Below, piece by piece: positions 1 to 5,582 of a stretch of DNA of 8,755 bases. Position numbers and translations under genes: made by a program. Numbering within the stretch: position 1 is the stretch's first letter; each line of letters opens with the position of its first letter. The notes under the pieces are model-generated. The model did not search any database. It saw only the letters and a program-made list of their open reading frames with translations, and was not told the origin of the DNA. This stretch comes from Rickettsiaceae bacterium (GTDB lineage: Bacteria > Pseudomonadota > Alphaproteobacteria > Rickettsiales > Rickettsiaceae). The DNA is taken from positions 1 through 8,755 of the forward strand of contig JAKONF010000188.1 of NCBI GenBank assembly GCA_022702085.1, written 5' to 3'.

Positions 1-286
1 ACACTAATAACTTTGGGTTGATAAATTTGAGAAAAATAAAATTTTTGAGTAATTAATGTACATATCAACATTTAGAATTTAAATGATATATAATAATTTC
101 ACTTTAAAGTTGATTAAAAAATTAAAATATTTAAGTTTATTTAATCATTAGTTAGTTTGTTCAACTATACTACTTACTAGCTTTATAAGAAAGTTATTAA
201 AAAGTGAATGTGAGAATGTTTGAGCATTTATAGATTGAATAACAAACATTTTAACTTAATTATTCAATTTATAAGTTTTTATTCGC
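1..286. other. AT-rich non-coding flank
   Basis: I see no gene here on either strand. One plus-strand frame is open from the left edge for only about 17 codons before a TAA near 54. This could be the tail of a gene outside the window, but it is too short to assign. The only structure I can support is the inverted repeat at 226-276, listed separately. No tRNA cloverleaf, integrase site or direct-repeat array was recognised. The minus-strand gene block ends at 287, so this is its 3' flank. Confidence 0.6.
226..280 (+). terminator. imperfect inverted repeat followed by T run, possible terminator
   Basis: Positions 226-242 pair with 260-276 around a 17-nt loop. The core ATTGAATAA / TTATTCAAT (234-242 / 260-268) is perfect, and the outer part adds eight more pairs. 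Two of these are G-U wobbles if the RNA is read on the plus strand (227-275, 233-269). A run of five T (276-280) follows directly on the plus strand, which is the shape of a Rho-independent terminator for a gene arriving from the left. On the minus strand the wobbles become A-C mismatches and there is no U tract, so it is a weaker end signal for the block that stops at 287. The stem is almost all A-T, and chance pairing in AT-rich DNA is a real alternative. Confidence 0.35.
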
Positions 287-769
287 TTAAACTTTTGAAT
301 TATTGTTAAAATTTCTACTATTTTTACCATCAAAAGTTTTTTTACTGTAGTTAATACGTAAATGAGCCAAAAATGCTAATAACGCAATAGCCATAAAGCT
401 GACTACCGGGAATACGATTGGCAGTATATTATTTATTTGTGATAAACAAATAGTGGTAATGCAAATGGTAATTATTGTTATTATCGCTGTGTTTCTTCCT
501 ATCTTGACTGCACGTTGATGATTTTCTGCATTGACTAATTCAATTGCATGACGATGATGCTGTTCTTTTTCAGCCATATCTATCAAGCGGCCTAATGTTC
601 CTGGATGTATATTTTCGTATTCACTCAAAATCTCAATGGGCGGGAGAATATGTTCAAATTTTTTTCTATAATGATTGTTATCATTTTCTCTTAGGTTGTT
701 GATTCGTTGGTAACCCTTGTTAAGTTTATTATCTTTACCAAAAAAACTTTTAATTTCTTTTTCTTTCAT
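287..769 (-). CDS. DUF2335 family membrane protein
   Basis: A 160-residue protein whose middle part fits the DUF2335 (COG5346) family: a motif at residues 42-74 beginning LPPIEILSEYENIHPG and ending in MAEKEQHHRH. Two hydrophobic helices follow at about 94-110 and 115-136, separated by a short polar turn (SQINN). The first 40 residues are charged and the tail after 137 is basic, so a hairpin membrane protein with both ends on the cytoplasmic side is likely. The molecular function of the family is not established as far as I know. The gene is the last of the minus-strand GTA block and overlaps the preceding frame by 20 bp. No Shine-Dalgarno sequence is visible before the ATG, and an in-frame TAA four codons upstream excludes a much longer start, so coupling to the upstream frame may drive translation. 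A holin-like role is conceivable from position and topology, but that is only a guess. Confidence 0.8.
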   Translation of the reverse strand: MKEKEIKSFFGKDNKLNKGYQRINNLRENDNNHYRKKFEHILPPIEILSEYENIHPGTLGRLIDMAEKEQHHRHAIELVNAENHQRAVKIGRNTAIITIITICITTICLSQINNILPIVFPVVSFMAIALLAFLAHLRINYSKKTFDGKNSRNFNNNSKV

Positions 770-1052
770 AGCTATATTTTATTTTTTCAAACGACAAATT
801 AATATCATTTACAACAATATTAAAATAATCTTTTACATCATTTAGTTTCACCCTTTTTTTGCGCTCAAAACCAAAATTAAAAGCTTTGACAAAATTCAAT
901 AAAAAACTTTGTTTGCGTATAGGTTTTTTTTCTGTTGCATCATAATTTTGAGGTTTAATTTCATATCTAGGATGAATTTTAACATTACTGTTTCGATTCA
1001 ACTTCGAAGAGTAATTTTTTTTTGAGTGTCTAAAATTTATTTTTTTTCTCAA
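750..1052 (-). CDS. small highly basic protein of unknown function
   Basis: A 100-residue open frame I do not recognise. It carries 27 Lys/Arg against 9 Asp/Glu and is rich in Asn, Ser and Tyr. There is no membrane segment or signal peptide. The only hydrophobic patch is around 50-60 (FLLNFVKAFNFGF). The start would be TTG, one base after the TAA of the hub gene, with only weak AG-rich sequence upstream. There is no internal Met to offer a better start. The frame overlaps the DUF2335 gene by 20 bp at its end. It fills the gap between two solid genes and occupies the position where R. capsulatus GTA has gp14 (cell-wall peptidase), but I see no peptidase motif. It could be a nucleic-acid or envelope-binding accessory protein, the eroded remnant of a larger gene, or a chance frame in A-rich DNA. 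Confidence 0.45.
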   Translation of the reverse strand: MRKKINFRHSKKNYSSKLNRNSNVKIHPRYEIKPQNYDATEKKPIRKQSFLLNFVKAFNFGFERKKRVKLNDVKDYFNIVVNDINLSFEKIKYSYERKRN

Positions 1053-1053
1053 G

Positions 1054-1845
1054 TTAATTAATCTTTAAAAAATCATGTTTAGGAATAAATGGCTCACCTC
1101 TGAAATTTACTGCATTATTAAACTTATTGCAACAAGTTATAAATTTTTTATCGCAGCCAGCAATTAGCACGATATCATGATAATTTTTGATTTCCTCAGA
1201 GATTGATTTGTTGATCTCAATGCTGCTGCGAAAATGGGTTATAATTCTGGCTTTGAATAATCCATTACCAATAATAGCTTCACCACCACTGAAATAACCA
1301 TTTTCTTGCTCAATCGCCGAGAGCATGATATTGCGTCCGTTAATCTCTTTTATATTATACTTAAAGCTATAAGTATCTTTGTCTACTTTGCATTTGTCAT
1401 CACCAAAACTTGCTCTACATGTCTTACTATAGCAATTTAATAATGATTGATTGAATTTGGTAGATTCAGGCTCCAAATAAATTTGAAAATCTAAGTCATA
1501 TTTGGTAAATATTGTGCAGTAGAATGTAACAAAATGATAATGTTTTTCTGGCATTAATTCTCGCCAGATCTGCACTTTGGCGCCAGTAATTTCTGTATTT
1601 TTTGTAATTCCCAGTTCATCATATATTCCTTCCAAAATTATATGATCTTTAGCGGAGTCATTAAAATAACCTTCTACAAATCTCAAACCAGAATATGAAT
1701 AAAAATTTTTATTATCTAAGTAATTATTATTAGGCCTTGAAGTTAATAATATTATTTTACCGTTAATTAAAGTGATTTCATAATTGTAATGAACCTGATT
1801 AGAGTCTAGATCAATCTTTTTTAAATCATCCTCTATAATTCTCAT
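1054..1845 (-). CDS. GTA tail hub protein, gp13-like (DUF2163 / BR0599 C-terminal)
   Basis: A 263-residue homologue of the hub of the GTA tail tip, the ring that links the distal tail to the tip fibre and tube end. The C-terminal domain is the clearest part: residues 143-152 match the family's Cys-x8-Cys loop (CRASFGDDKC), and 229-255 carry AGCDKKFITCC followed by FNNAVNFRGEPFIP, a near-canonical ending for this family. Cys143, Cys152, Cys231 and Cys238 form a CX8C...CX6C set. This fits the iron-sulphur cluster known in the related lambda tail-tip protein gpL. The N-terminal part is more diverged but keeps the 'ARVxIWR'-like strand (AKVQIWRELM, 89-98). Its ATG overlaps the upstream gene's TGA by four bases (ATGA), so translation is coupled. 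Length is near the usual size or slightly short, and the frame is intact. Confidence 0.92.
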   Translation of the reverse strand: MRIIEDDLKKIDLDSNQVHYNYEITLINGKIILLTSRPNNNYLDNKNFYSYSGLRFVEGYFNDSAKDHIILEGIYDELGITKNTEITGAKVQIWRELMPEKHYHFVTFYCTIFTKYDLDFQIYLEPESTKFNQSLLNCYSKTCRASFGDDKCKVDKDTYSFKYNIKEINGRNIMLSAIEQENGYFSGGEAIIGNGLFKARIITHFRSSIEINKSISEEIKNYHDIVLIAGCDKKFITCCNKFNNAVNFRGEPFIPKHDFLKIN

Positions 1846-2435
1846 TTGCGTATCTCTATCAAATTAACATTTGATAATTCAATAGAACCATCAGCACAAT
1901 GATTATAACTAAAACTATCATCAATAAACCTTACTTCCACATCAAATTCAAATTCAGCAATTAAATTAGTGTATTCAAGCAAAGGCCTAACTAAAGTAAT
2001 AATGCCAGTATTATAATCTATTTGCGCTGCTACTTGTTCTTCACCTACGAAAATTTTTACTTTATTTTTAGCTGGTTTATTAATAGTTCTTATATAAGGC
2101 ATCAATGCATCATCGTATATCTTAAATAATTGAAAAGTAGTTTTGGTTCCATCACCTATATCAATGAGCTGCTTAGCTACTTTATAATCTGCAAGATCAC
2201 GAAATCTGAAACTATAAGCACTACCTCTACGGCTATGAAAAAAATTATTAAATTCAGCAAATTCTATTTGGCTCAAACGGCAACTTTGTAATGCATAATA
2301 CTGCTTTGCATATTCTTGATCTAAACTACGTAATTCTCTACCATTTATAGTTTGGGCGATTGATACCTTAAATTCTGGTCTGCAGACAGCAAATACTTCC
2401 ATAAATTTTGGTAAGCTGATATCATGAAAACTCAT
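1842..2435 (-). CDS. GTA distal tail protein, gp12-like (DUF2460 / TIGR02217)
   Basis: A 197-residue member of the DUF2460 (TIGR02217) family, the distal tail protein that forms the ring at the end of the GTA tail tube. Visible family blocks in order are FHDISLP at 3-9, FFHSRRG with YSFRFRDLADYK at 65-85, GDGTKTTFQL at 94-103, a Tyr-Ile-Arg-Thr-Ile-x-Lys-Pro block at 114-121, and FEFDVEVRFIDD at 162-173 just before the C terminus. Length is close to that of typical members. AAGGACT about nine bases before the ATG is a good ribosome-binding site. The start overlaps the TGA of the DUF3168-type gene (ATGA). In complete GTAs this gene follows the tape-measure gene, whereas here it directly follows the tail terminator, so tube, chaperone and tape-measure genes are missing from the junction. 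Confidence 0.93.
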   Translation of the reverse strand: MSFHDISLPKFMEVFAVCRPEFKVSIAQTINGRELRSLDQEYAKQYYALQSCRLSQIEFAEFNNFFHSRRGSAYSFRFRDLADYKVAKQLIDIGDGTKTTFQLFKIYDDALMPYIRTINKPAKNKVKIFVGEEQVAAQIDYNTGIITLVRPLLEYTNLIAEFEFDVEVRFIDDSFSYNHCADGSIELSNVNLIEIRK

Positions 2436-2845
2436 AAATTGAGTCCTTTTTTTAATAATGCTTTGTATTGCAGGTTCAATTTATTAGTTATTAGATCTTT
2501 GCTTTGCTCAAATTTAACTTCAATTAATTTCATTCCAGCTATAGTGTAATTATTAAAATGAGGAATCTGCTTTTCTAAACTGTGGCTTATCTCATCAGCA
2601 ATAGAGGTTGTAGAACTATAATTACGGGCCCTAGCAAATATATTTATTTCAAAATCAATTTCATAAATTTGCTGATGAAATTTTGAAATATCTAAAGATT
2701 TTATGACATTTATTAAAAGAAAAGGGTATTTGGCATCCTGCGGCACTGATAAGTAAATTTTATCTACTTTATTTTTAACTGATTTTTCTTGCATTAAAAA
2801 TTCATAAATTTTTTTTTGAAAATCATTGATAAATTGAAGCGACAT
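2432..2845 (-). CDS. GTA tail terminator / DUF3168 protein, gp8-like
   Basis: A 137-residue protein of the DUF3168 (tail completion) type. In GTAs and siphoviruses this protein caps the head-proximal end of the tail tube and docks it to the head. The family signature is visible as an N-terminal helix (residues 3-20), then an 'IY..VPQDAKYPFLLINV'-like strand (30-47), an acidic and aromatic strand (60-71, ending in DFEINIFARA), a helix (79-93) and a final strand with Leu-rich end (120-134). AGGACC about nine bases before the ATG is a convincing ribosome-binding site. An 11-bp gap separates it from the adaptor gene. Its own partner, the tail tube protein, is not encoded next to it, which is unusual. 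Confidence 0.85.
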   Translation of the reverse strand: MSLQFINDFQKKIYEFLMQEKSVKNKVDKIYLSVPQDAKYPFLLINVIKSLDISKFHQQIYEIDFEINIFARARNYSSTTSIADEISHSLEKQIPHFNNYTIAGMKLIEVKFEQSKDLITNKLNLQYKALLKKGLNL

Positions 2846-2856
2846 AAATTCTGGTC

Positions 2857-3192
2857 CTATATTTCTAGAGCAATGATTTGCATTGCAACATTTTTCTCAT
2901 CGATATTAATGATGCGTTTAATCTCAAAGTTTTTATCGTTATATAAAATGCGCATATTATTATTCACTTTTTGATCATATCTAATACGAAAAATGTAATA
3001 ACTCTCTGTCATCACATGGCCAAAATTAAAGTTCTCAATAGCTTTAAAAATAGTATCGCTAAGAGCAGTAATTTCAGCGAAAGTTGTGATTATTTCGAGC
3101 CAATTTTCTTCTTCTATTTCACTATTAACACGGTTCTCTAAAAACTTAATTTGATGATTTAATTTTTTGGCTAATTGCATTATATTGCTCAT
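2857..3192 (-). CDS. head closure / head-tail adaptor protein, gp7-like
   Basis: A 111-residue protein resembling the SPP1 gp16 / HK97 gp7 adaptor family, which closes the head under the connector ring after DNA packaging. Family blocks seen are a basic start with HQIKFLEN (13-20), Trp31 and the strand TTFAEITALSD (36-46), the strand RIRYD (69-73), the characteristic MRILYNDKNFEIKRI (80-94) and a final hydrophobic strand (102-111). The ATG lies two bases after the TAA of the connector gene. AGGA inside the end of that gene gives a well-placed ribosome-binding site. Gene order (connector, adaptor, terminator) agrees with GTAs and HK97-like phages. Confidence 0.85.
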   Translation of the reverse strand: MSNIMQLAKKLNHQIKFLENRVNSEIEEENWLEIITTFAEITALSDTIFKAIENFNFGHVMTESYYIFRIRYDQKVNNNMRILYNDKNFEIKRIINIDEKNVAMQIIALEI

Positions 3193-3194
3193 AT

Positions 3195-3725
3195 TTAGAT
3201 CCTGATATTGCGATAAAAAGCGTATAGGTTTTTTACTTCCATCGGTAAAGAATTGCCTTCTTGCCTTTCAAACATTCGGCAAGTATGAATCAATATGCCT
3301 TGCTTGATATCGCTCGGTAATAGCTTCTGGTCTATTCCTATGGAGTAATCAATTATTATTTCATCCCTCTTTAACTCCTTTAATAACTCCAAGGTTGCAG
3401 TTGCTAAATTTATTAAGTAATCATTACTAGCCATCTCTGCTTCAACATTATTACATTTTATAATTATCTTTTGAATTTCAGTTATCGGCGTATATTTTAG
3501 AAAAAATCTTCTAGCATTTCTATCAGTGCTACTCATGCTTATTTTTTTTTGAATTAAATTCATGCCAGTGAAATTTTCAGCAATTTTTACGCTTGTCTCA
3601 AGTAAATGCGTAATAAGTTCATTATCAAAATCGCTGGTAATTCGTAAGTAATTCTTTACATCTTCTAAACTCCAAATTTTTTGCGCTAGAGTTTCTGTAA
3701 CCAAAAAAGATTGTTTAACTATCAT
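3195..3725 (-). CDS. head-tail connector protein, gp6-like (phage gp6 / phiE125 gp8 type)
   Basis: A 176-residue protein matching the gp6-like connector family, which forms a ring below the portal and links it to the adaptor. Recognisable parts are LEDVKNYLRI at 20-29, the acidic helix pair at 32-56 ending in AENFTGMNL (49-57), a proline-turn strand FLKYTPITEIQKI (75-87), and a closing helical segment with IKQGILIHTCRMFE (140-153). Unlike most genes of the block, it has no Shine-Dalgarno sequence just before its ATG (upstream bases are CAACTTTT). It lies 77 bp from the capsid stop, with a stem-loop and a tiny open frame between. Translation may therefore depend on ribosomes released from that small frame. 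The frame is intact. Confidence 0.85.
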   Translation of the reverse strand: MIVKQSFLVTETLAQKIWSLEDVKNYLRITSDFDNELITHLLETSVKIAENFTGMNLIQKKISMSSTDRNARRFFLKYTPITEIQKIIIKCNNVEAEMASNDYLINLATATLELLKELKRDEIIIDYSIGIDQKLLPSDIKQGILIHTCRMFERQEGNSLPMEVKNLYAFYRNIRI

Positions 3726-3739
3726 AAAAGTTGATTTTA

Positions 3740-3769
3740 CTATTGATATTTATAATTAAGAGGGATCAT
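3740..3769 (-). CDS. possible 9-codon leader peptide between capsid and connector genes
   Basis: On the minus strand an ATG at 3769 opens a nine-codon frame (MIPLNYKYQ) closed by TAG at 3742-3740, with a second stop directly behind it. It is preceded by GGGGGGAG and a 4-base TTAA spacer (3781-3770), the most G-rich ribosome-binding site in this AT-rich window. The connector ATG follows 14 bases after the TAG, in another frame and without its own ribosome-binding site. Termination and re-initiation could thus feed the connector gene and lower its yield relative to capsid. This is inferred from layout. A chance ATG after the G run is possible. Confidence 0.3.
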   Translation of the reverse strand: MIPLNYKYQ

Positions 3770-3784
3770 TTAACTCCCCCCTTA
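3757..3784 (-). promoter_or_regulatory. G-rich stem-loop between capsid and connector genes
   Basis: In minus-strand RNA the 5' arm UAAGGGGG (from 3784) pairs with the 3' arm CCCUCUUA (ending at 3757): eight pairs with one G-U wobble, closing a loop of about 12 nt. It lies 18 bases after the capsid stop. The 5' arm includes most of the G-rich ribosome-binding site of the small frame at 3740-3769, and that frame's AUG is in the loop. Folding would therefore hide the site. No U run follows, so it is not a classic terminator. It could set relative expression by sequestering the site, by marking an RNA cleavage point or by protecting the capsid message. Confidence 0.4.
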
Positions 3785-3802
3785 TTTAGTTTAGCTAATA
3801 TT

Positions 3803-4888
3803 TTAAGCAGTTATTTTAGCAATTTTTATAGCATCAGGATTGACAACGTCTCCACCTACCCTTTTTACTGCATAAAATTTAACAAAAGGTTTTTCTGTAT
3901 AAGGATCTCTCATGATATTGATACCACTACGATCGACTATGGTATAAGCTGCTTTAAAATCGCCAATAGCAATGGCTAATTTATCATTTTCAGGTTTTGG
4001 CATAGAGCTACAGCAAACTATTGGAATGCCAAAGAGCGTAGGTTTAAAAGCCTCTGTAAGCGATGGTTGCCAGACAAATCTACCATTATTATCTTTCAAT
4101 TTTTGAATTTTGGCCAAGGTTACTCTGTTCATTAGAAACGTAGCATTTTGCTGATATTCTTCACCTAGAGCATTAATCAAGTTTAGTAAAGATTCAACAG
4201 TAATTTCAGCTGCACAATCTATTCTCTCTAGTTTATCGTTATGTAAAATACCAACAGGTTTTTTATCGCCATCGCCATAAATGAAAGCTTCATTTTCAAC
4301 CTTAGCAAAACTATCGGCTATTCGCTCAGCAATCCAATCTTCAATTTTAATTTCTGCATCATCAATTAAGCGCTGCGTAGCTTTTGGTTGAGAATAAAGT
4401 TCATGAACTAATATACGCTTTTGTTTCAACGTAGAATTATCAGTCACAGGGCGATCTTGCGCCTCACCTACCCAACCGCTATCAAGTTTGCCATCTTCAA
4501 GGACTAGATCTAAGGCATTAGTTGAGATATTAACTATATTAGCAAGTCCTCGCATAAAAGATTGAGTGGCAATTTTACTGATAATTTTGTGATGCAAACT
4601 AGGAATCACAACTGCACCACCAGTTTCAGCATTTTCACTGCTGTAAGACTTCGTTACTAAATCTTTCATCACGCCTTTACGCAAATAATTATCGAATGAA
4701 GTTTTGTACTCAAGATCACAATTAGCATAATCGGTTGGAAGATCAGGCCTTGATATAAAACTTTGCAAATTACGCATCTTTTTCTCTAAATTATTGATTT
4801 TTTGTAAATTTAGGTTTTGTTTTTCAACTAAATTACCGCAGTTATTGACTATTTTTTCAATTTGTTCATTCATATTATCTGTAATCAT
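3803..4888 (-). CDS. HK97-fold major capsid protein, GTA gp5-like
   Basis: A 361-residue capsid precursor that is a close family match to the R. capsulatus GTA gp5. Residues 5-45 form a charged coiled-coil delta (scaffold) segment that the neighbouring protease would remove. The mature shell part begins around AETGGAVVIP (87-96). Later marks are GWVGEAQDRPVTD (138-150, E-loop), RLIDDAEIKIEDWIAE (173-188), GDGDKKPVGIL (205-215), QNATFLMNR (247-255), GRFVWQP (269-275) and DPYTEKPFVKFYAVKRVGGDV (328-348). By eye the loop between GDGDKKP and QNATF and the delta segment are shorter than in typical homologues. The ribosome-binding site AAGGGA overlaps the protease TAA, with 9 bp between the genes. 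No Lys-Asn crosslinking chemistry can be asserted from sequence alone. The gene is intact. Confidence 0.96.
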   Translation of the reverse strand: MITDNMNEQIEKIVNNCGNLVEKQNLNLQKINNLEKKMRNLQSFISRPDLPTDYANCDLEYKTSFDNYLRKGVMKDLVTKSYSSENAETGGAVVIPSLHHKIISKIATQSFMRGLANIVNISTNALDLVLEDGKLDSGWVGEAQDRPVTDNSTLKQKRILVHELYSQPKATQRLIDDAEIKIEDWIAERIADSFAKVENEAFIYGDGDKKPVGILHNDKLERIDCAAEITVESLLNLINALGEEYQQNATFLMNRVTLAKIQKLKDNNGRFVWQPSLTEAFKPTLFGIPIVCCSSMPKPENDKLAIAIGDFKAAYTIVDRSGINIMRDPYTEKPFVKFYAVKRVGGDVVNPDAIKIAKITA

Positions 4889-4897
4889 ATTTTCCCT

Positions 4898-5428
4898 TTA
4901 ATAATTTTCATTTGTTATATAATCTAGTTTTTTTAGAGCCTTTTTAAGTCTTAGATATCTCGCTTTATCTTCTTTTGAATTTTCCTTCTCATTATCTATA
5001 TAATGTATTTTTGCGTGCTCATTTGCAGGAAAAGTAACTATACTAATCTCTATAAGTTCTGCTTCAGTGATGATTCGTTGGTTTAGTTCATTATATTCTG
5101 AGGATATAATATTAAAGCCAATGCTAAGGCCATTAACTGCTCCTTGTCTGATTAGTTCAATTGCTTCTTTGCCCGTTTCAATCTTATTATTGATTTGAGC
5201 CTCAATTTTTAAACCTATTTCATCCTCAATTATTGAAATAATTACACCTATAGGTTTTTTAGGATCATGTTGCCAAAGAAATTTAATAGGTTTATTGTTT
5301 ATGCTAGAGGAAAATGTTCCTTTGACGATAATATCATTATCTTGATCTGGTAGATTAAAAACACTAGCATATCCTGAAACTATTACTTCGCTGTTATTTG
5401 CTGATTTAACAATAAATGTTTGCTGCAC
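4898..5428 (-). CDS. HK97-family prohead protease, GTA gp4-like
   Basis: A 176-residue serine protease of the HK97 prohead protease family (herpesvirus assemblin-like fold), which trims the capsid scaffold during head maturation. Seen in order are GYASVFNLPDQDND (19-32), FLWQHDPKKPIG (50-61) with the expected catalytic His54, GAVNGLSIGF (96-105) with the expected nucleophile Ser102, and ELIEISIVTFPAN (124-136), the strand that closes the active site. The catalytic residues and surrounding motifs are intact. The start is GTG at 5428, supported by GGAGAG nine bases upstream. The tail after 145 is Lys/Glu rich and probably helical. It is the first gene of the GTA block. Terminase and portal genes, which normally precede it, are absent, and an ABC-F gene lies upstream on the same strand. 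Confidence 0.94.
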   Translation of the reverse strand: MQQTFIVKSANNSEVIVSGYASVFNLPDQDNDIIVKGTFSSSINNKPIKFLWQHDPKKPIGVIISIIEDEIGLKIEAQINNKIETGKEAIELIRQGAVNGLSIGFNIISSEYNELNQRIITEAELIEISIVTFPANEHAKIHYIDNEKENSKEDKARYLRLKKALKKLDYITNENY

Positions 5429-5435
5429 TTAAATT

Positions 5436-5442
5436 CTCTCCA
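5436..5442 (-). promoter_or_regulatory. ribosome-binding site fixing the GTG start of the protease gene
   Basis: Read on the minus strand, TGGAGAG lies about seven bases before the GTG at 5428. It is the only purine-rich site nearby, and the GTG-initiated product starts at the usual distance before the GYASVF block. This supports GTG rather than an internal ATG. Confidence 0.65.
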
Positions 5443-5453
5443 ACTAGTTTCGC

Positions 5454-5469
5454 TTGAGATATATCTTAA
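5454..5469. repeat. near-palindrome in the leader of the GTA block
   Basis: A 16-base sequence, TTgAGATATATCTtAA, is palindromic in 14 positions, with a perfect 10-base core AGATATATCT at 5457-5466. It lies between the candidate promoter and the protease start, where an operator might be expected. A/T palindromes are common by chance in such DNA, so binding by a regulator is only a possibility. Confidence 0.25.
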
Positions 5470-5531
5470 AAAATTAGCAGCACTAAGTGTTTATGAATGA
5501 TATTTATTATGTATAATTTGTTGTGATCAGG

Positions 5532-5560
5532 AATATAACTGTAATGCTGATTCCAGTAAA
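5532..5560 (-). promoter_or_regulatory. candidate sigma-70 type promoter for the GTA block
   Basis: On the minus strand TTTACT (5560-5555) and TATATT (5537-5532) are separated by 17 bases. The -35 matches TTGACA in four of six places and the -10 matches TATAAT in five of six. It lies in the 154-bp gap between the ABC-F stop and the protease start, with a leader of roughly 100 nt. I see no strong terminator after the ABC-F gene, so read-through from that gene is an alternative. There is no GG-N10-GC element of the sigma-54 kind here. Matches of this quality arise easily in AT-rich DNA. Confidence 0.3.
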
Positions 5561-5582
5561 GATTGCGTTCTATAATAATTTA

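Noticed and set aside
3731..3979. Open frame on the plus strand across the end of the capsid gene
   Set aside because: It is antisense to the conserved capsid C terminus and shows no recognisable family; it is explained as a shadow of the capsid codons.
1054..5428. Interpretation as an ordinary integrated prophage
   Set aside because: There is no integrase, repressor, replication gene or attachment site, and capsid, distal tail and hub sequences follow the alphaproteobacterial GTA families. A decayed GTA-like phage cannot be fully excluded.
5524..5555. Possible hairpin downstream of the ABC-F gene (ATCAG / CTGAT arms)
   Set aside because: Only five base pairs with a loop of about 16 nt and no T run, so it does not support a terminator.
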